Shown: positions 61,124 through 64,000 of the stretch, one piece after another
Position numbering within the stretch: the stretch's first letter is position 1
How the letters are laid out: every line of letters begins with the position of its first letter
Assembly (NCBI GenBank): GCA_964492485.1
Contig: CAZBKM010000002.1
Coordinates: forward strand, 186,001 to 250,000
Length of the DNA stretch: 64,000 nt
Direction: 5' to 3'
Source of the DNA: UBA5336 sp964492485
GTDB taxonomy: Bacteria; Pseudomonadota; Alphaproteobacteria; Caulobacterales; Hyphomonadaceae
Translations under genes and position numbers: made by a program
The notes under the pieces: model-generated
What the model was told of the DNA's origin: nothing
Seen by the model: the letters and a program-made list of their open reading frames with translations, nothing else
The model's database searches: none

Positions 61124-61158
61124 TGGGCTATCATGGGAAGACATGGGAACCAATGGGA
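61124..61158. promoter_or_regulatory. Four phased MraZ boxes upstream of mraZ
   Basis: TGGGC at 61124 and TGGGA at 61134, 61144 and 61154 are spaced exactly 10 bp, i.e. on one face of the helix. A further TGGGA at 61103 is out of phase, and TGGGT on the opposite strand lies at 61164-61168. Direct TGGGN repeats with 10-bp spacing are the known MraZ binding pattern. Confidence 0.9.
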
Positions 61159-61478
61159 AATTAACCCATTCAAAGAATTCCACAGCCTTACATTGATGGA
61201 AAATTAAAAGAACAAAACATGATTACTTGGGAACAAAATATGAAAACGAAGTCCGGCAGGTCCTCGCCGTGCGTATGGGACGCGATGACAGACACGCGTT
61301 CGGGGGCGCAAAGTTAACCTGCCGGACCCCACACGCGATCCGGGCTCGAACGCTTCTGCCATTGGCGGACCGGCCGCCCCTGCGGCGGACTCCGGCAAGA
61401 CCAGACCGGCGTGCGCGCCATCAGGACTGGCCACCGATTGCAGCGAGCGACACATCGCTCTCGTGGCGCAAGGGCCTC
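61159..61478. other. 320-nt region between the MraZ boxes and the kinase gene end
   Basis: The first 100 nt are clearly AT-rich (AAATTAAAAGAACAAAACAT and nearby) and should contain the dcw promoter reading left. The remaining 220 nt return to high GC; no gene or structured RNA such as RNase P was recognised. Confidence 0.5.
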
Positions 61479-62942
61479 TCAGCGCCGCGAGACCGGCTCT
61501 ATCTCGGGGCCCGGCGTGCCAGCCGAGGTGGCCGGGCGCGCGTGGCTGGAGGCTGCGGGACACCAGATGCCAAAGGCCGAGCCCCGGCCTGGAAGGCTCT
61601 CCACGATCAGGCCGCCGCGATGGCGCGCCATGATGTGCTTCACGATGGCAAGCCCGAGCCCGGTGCCGGTCACGGCCCCGCCACGCGAACTGTCCACGCG
61701 ATAGAATCGTTGCCCGAGACGCGGCAGGTGTTCGCGGTCGATCCCGGGGCCTTCGTCGCTGACCCGGAACCAGAGGCCGGCCGCGCCCGGGTCATAGGGC
61801 GCCGACAGGATGGCCATGCGATTTGCGTCGTCCCAGACCCGTCCGGCCCGATCGCGTGCGAGATCCATGTTCTGCGACCGGCCGGCCGACACCCGAATGG
61901 CACCGCCATCGGGTGAATACTTCACGGCATTTACCAGGAGGTTCTGAGCGACCTGCATCATCTCGTCGGCATCGGCTATGGCCGTCAGTCCAGTTTCGGG
62001 CCCCTCATAATTGATCTCGATGTCGCGCTCGGCCGCGACGGGACGCAGGGCCTGCACGGACCGGCTCAGGGTGACCGCGAGATCGGTCTCGGTCTCGGGC
62101 GGCCGGTGCTCGCTGAACTCGATGCGGGACAGGGAAAGGAGATCGGCAATCAGACGCCGCATCCGCTCGGTCTGTTCGAACATGATGTCGAGGAACCGGT
62201 CCCAGGACGCCTTGTCGTCGCGGGCCGGCCCGCGCATCGTCTCGATAAATCCGGCCAGCGAGGTCAGGGGCGTGCGCAGTTCGTGGCTCGCATTGGCGAG
62301 GAAGTCGGCACGCGCCTGTTCGGCCCGACGCGCTTCGGTCCGGTCTTCCAGCACGACAAGGACGCCGCCTGCCGGCAGGTTCAGCGGCCCCACATGTGCA
62401 AGCCACACCTGGTCCGACGCGCCGGTGCGCTCGATCTCGACCCGCTCTGCCGTCTTTCCGGTGAGCGTGCGCTCAATGGCGGCCAGCAGCGGCGGGTCGC
62501 GCACCACGGCCCCGGCCAGGGCACCGCGCGGCTCGCGCATCCGAAAGACCTCGCGGGCTGCCGGGTTCGCCCCGTCGATGCGCCCGTCACGCCCAACATG
62601 TAGCGCCGGGAAGGGCAGGCTTGCGACAAATGCGACGAAGTCGACATCCGCCTCCGCCGGCGCCGTGCCAGCGCCGTCGCCCTCCTCCTGCGCATCGGGA
62701 AGAACGCTGGTCGTGCCGACATAATAGGCCGCCGAACCGGTCGCGAGCACGATACAGGCGGTCACCGCCTCGACCCAACCGAGCGCACCCGACAGGGCGA
62801 GTAGGGCGAGAACCCCCATCCCCCCCATGACCACGATGGCCACGTCGCGCGCGCGCTCCGGCCGCCGCCGGTCAGGGCGCCGACCGGGGCGCGGCGCGCC
62901 GCTGAACTCGGGCTCACCCATGTCCGCATCGGGATCCGGCAT
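61479..62942 (-). CDS. PhoR-like sensor histidine kinase
   Basis: 487 residues. Two N-terminal hydrophobic helices (VAIVVMGGMGVLALLALSGA, VEAVTACIVLATGSAAYYVG), a PAS-like domain (PALHVGRDGRIDGANPAARE), the phospho-acceptor FLANASHELRTPLTSLAGFI (His about 220) and a HATPase domain with NLLVNAVKYSPDGG, SDEGPGIDREHLPRL and GTGLGLAIVKHIMARHRGGL. Architecture matches PhoR, the phosphate sensor, but no phoB or pst gene is in view, so the signal is unproved. The ATG at 62942 has TTGGAGACTGG before it and is preferred over 62984. Confidence 0.88.
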   Translation of the reverse strand: MPDPDADMGEPEFSGAPRPGRRPDRRRPERARDVAIVVMGGMGVLALLALSGALGWVEAVTACIVLATGSAAYYVGTTSVLPDAQEEGDGAGTAPAEADVDFVAFVASLPFPALHVGRDGRIDGANPAAREVFRMREPRGALAGAVVRDPPLLAAIERTLTGKTAERVEIERTGASDQVWLAHVGPLNLPAGGVLVVLEDRTEARRAEQARADFLANASHELRTPLTSLAGFIETMRGPARDDKASWDRFLDIMFEQTERMRRLIADLLSLSRIEFSEHRPPETETDLAVTLSRSVQALRPVAAERDIEINYEGPETGLTAIADADEMMQVAQNLLVNAVKYSPDGGAIRVSAGRSQNMDLARDRAGRVWDDANRMAILSAPYDPGAAGLWFRVSDEGPGIDREHLPRLGQRFYRVDSSRGGAVTGTGLGLAIVKHIMARHRGGLIVESLPGRGSAFGIWCPAASSHARPATSAGTPGPEIEPVSRR

Positions 62943-63093
62943 GGTCCAGTCTCCAATCGGCCTCGGCCTTACTGTACCGGCCATTTAAGGGCCATGATTT
63001 AACACGACTGTAAGGGCGGTGTGACAGCAGGCGATCCGCATGCACCGAACACGCGTAAGCCATTCGGGGGCGATGCATCCCACCCGAGAGACA

Positions 63094-63147
63094 ATTATTG
63101 TTTTTCAATAATTTTTGATTGACAGTCGACAATAAACGGCCTACGCC
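63094..63147 (+). promoter_or_regulatory. AT-rich hairpin and possible promoter of the efflux lipoprotein gene
   Basis: ATTATTG-TTTTT-CAATAAT (63094-63112) is a perfect 7-bp hairpin, followed by TTGACA at 63119-63124 and, 17 nt on, a weak TACGCC. The -35 match is exact, the -10 poor, so an activator or a repressor at the dyad may be involved. This is the most AT-rich spot in the 240-nt divergent gap. Confidence 0.4.
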
Positions 63148-63187
63148 GCCGGCGAGCACGCTAGAACGGAACCGGACCCCACTCCGC

Positions 63188-64000
63188 ATGAAACAGGCAC
63201 CCCTCCTTCTCGGCGCCGTCCTTCTGGGCGGATGCGGTACCTTAAGCGGCCTGTCAGGCGAGCCGTTCGAGCCGATCCCGCTCGCACCCGACGCGCCGGA
63301 ACGCTGGGCGGCCGCGGGCGTGGACACGGTCCCGGCCGAAGGAAACTGGCTGGCGCAGTTCAACAGCAACGCGCTGACTGGCCTGGTTCAGGAAGCCCTC
63401 GCCAACAATCCCACCCTCGCCGCCCAGGTCGCCACGCGCAATGCGGCGGTGTTCGATGCCCGCGCGGAACGCGGCAATCTTCGCCCATTGGTCAACGGGT
63501 CCGTCGATACGGGCGCGATCCGCAACGTCGCGAACCTGGGTGGCGAAGCGGTCACGTCGGACGACGCGCTCTACGGGCTCGGGGTCACGGCAAGCTGGGA
63601 CGCCGACCTTTGGGGCCGTCTGCGTGCAGGCGTCCGACTGGCGGAGTCCGACCTTGCCGTCGCCGAAGCGGATCTCCAGGCGGCGCGTCTGTCGCTTGCC
63701 GCGCAAACCGCCCTTGCCTGGCTGGACCTGAACACGGCACAGGCGCTGGAACAGGTGGCTGATGCGACGCTCGAGGTCCGCCAGCGCACCGAACGCCTGA
63801 CCACGCGGCGCTTCTCCCGCGGCCTCTCGACCGCGCTCGATGTGCGCCTGGCACGCAGCGCCCTCGCCCAGGCCGAGGCGGAGGTCGCCCAGAGGGAGCA
63901 GGCCACCGGAGAGGCCGCGCGACGCCTGGAAGTCCTGATCGGGCGATATCCTGCCGCCGAGGTCGGCGCACCGGCGGAGCTGCCCCGCCTGGCGGCGCTG
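63188..64000 (+). CDS. NodT/OprM-family RND efflux outer-membrane lipoprotein (3' end outside window)
   Basis: 271 codons are visible. A short lipoprotein signal peptide ends LLGGC (Cys about 16). The TolC-like coiled-coil barrel follows, with ALTGLVQEALANNPTLAAQV, the family signature SWDADLWGRLRAG and repeated long helices (LDVRLARSALAQAEAEVAQR). Such channels couple to RND pumps and periplasmic adaptors, which would be expected downstream of the window. Confidence 0.93.
   Translation, partial: MKQAPLLLGAVLLGGCGTLSGLSGEPFEPIPLAPDAPERWAAAGVDTVPAEGNWLAQFNSNALTGLVQEALANNPTLAAQVATRNAAVFDARAERGNLRPLVNGSVDTGAIRNVANLGGEAVTSDDALYGLGVTASWDADLWGRLRAGVRLAESDLAVAEADLQAARLSLAAQTALAWLDLNTAQALEQVADATLEVRQRTERLTTRRFSRGLSTALDVRLARSALAQAEAEVAQREQATGEAARRLEVLIGRYPAAEVGAPAELPRLAAL

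Noticed and set aside
61159..61478. RNase P RNA or another structured RNA upstream of mraZ
   Set aside because: The conserved GAGGAAAGTCCGG 5' motif was not found on either strand; AAGTCCGG at about 61249 is only a partial resemblance.
62980..63045. Pho box upstream of the PhoR-like kinase
   Set aside because: CTGTCAC and CTTACAG occur on the minus strand, but the spacing between them does not match the 11-bp repeat of a Pho box.
1..64000. CRISPR array, rRNA operon or prophage
   Set aside because: No regularly spaced identical repeats, rRNA-like segments or phage structural genes were seen; apart from the IS elements the genes are housekeeping or short accessory ones.

Overview
The window is a gene-dense, high-GC stretch of chromosome from an alphaproteobacterium. 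The evidence for this is the block xseB-ispA-dxs, the ilvB/ilvN/ilvC-miaA/serB-htrA-DUF2065-hflC-hflK order, the Rickettsia-type isocitrate dehydrogenase, the dcw cluster opening with mraZ-rsmH, and dispersed palindromic repeats built around a CGCGAACCGGTGCCCACTTCGC-like core of the kind common in Alphaproteobacteria. The genus cannot be named from sequence alone; a Hyphomonadales/Maricaulales-like organism is a guess.

Layout. 1-2.4 kb: flavin monooxygenase (cut by the window edge) and a LysR regulator. 2.4-9.5 kb: icd; an orphan cysD coupled to a zinc-ribbon DUF6671-type protein; a cysteine-synthase/SbnA-like PLP enzyme; and, convergent to it, an overlapping GNAT / RimK-type ATP-grasp / SET-domain operon. 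This is the part most likely to hold an undescribed pathway. 9.5-11.8 kb: a small-protein island with an apparent 15-codon SDR remnant. 11.9-14.7 kb: a GT2 glycosyltransferase and a polytopic membrane protein. 14.7-16.8 kb: a mobile-element scar (IS110-type transposase beside the 3' remnant of an IS3 element) next to tRNA-Ser(GCU). 16.9-20.2 kb: exopolysaccharide export (degenerate BY-kinase-like ATPase, Wzz-like protein, divergent Wza-like lipoprotein). 20.4-26.4 kb: tamA-tamB. 26.6-35.3 kb: MBL hydrolase, lepB, histidine phosphatase, xseB, ispA, dxs, a lipoprotein and an acyl-CoA synthetase.

35.4-41.9 kb: branched-chain amino-acid operon on the minus strand, with a 12-residue attenuator peptide (Val-Leu-Val-Ile run) and terminator ahead of ilvB, and two unrecognised genes inserted between ilvB and ilvN; miaA lies upstream. 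42-48 kb: serB, htrA, DUF2065, hflC, hflK and mrp. 48.3-61.2 kb: dcw cluster (mraZ-rsmH-ftsL-ftsI-murE-murF-mraY-murD-ftsW-murG-murC), tightly overlapped, with four 10-bp-phased MraZ boxes upstream; murB, ddl, ftsQ, ftsA and ftsZ do not follow murC. 61.5-64 kb: PhoR-like histidine kinase and, divergently, a NodT/OprM-type outer-membrane efflux lipoprotein cut by the window end.

Three copies of a ~102-nt double-hairpin repeat (7066, 20216, 48219) sit in intergenic gaps, two of them between convergent genes. No CRISPR array or rRNA was seen.
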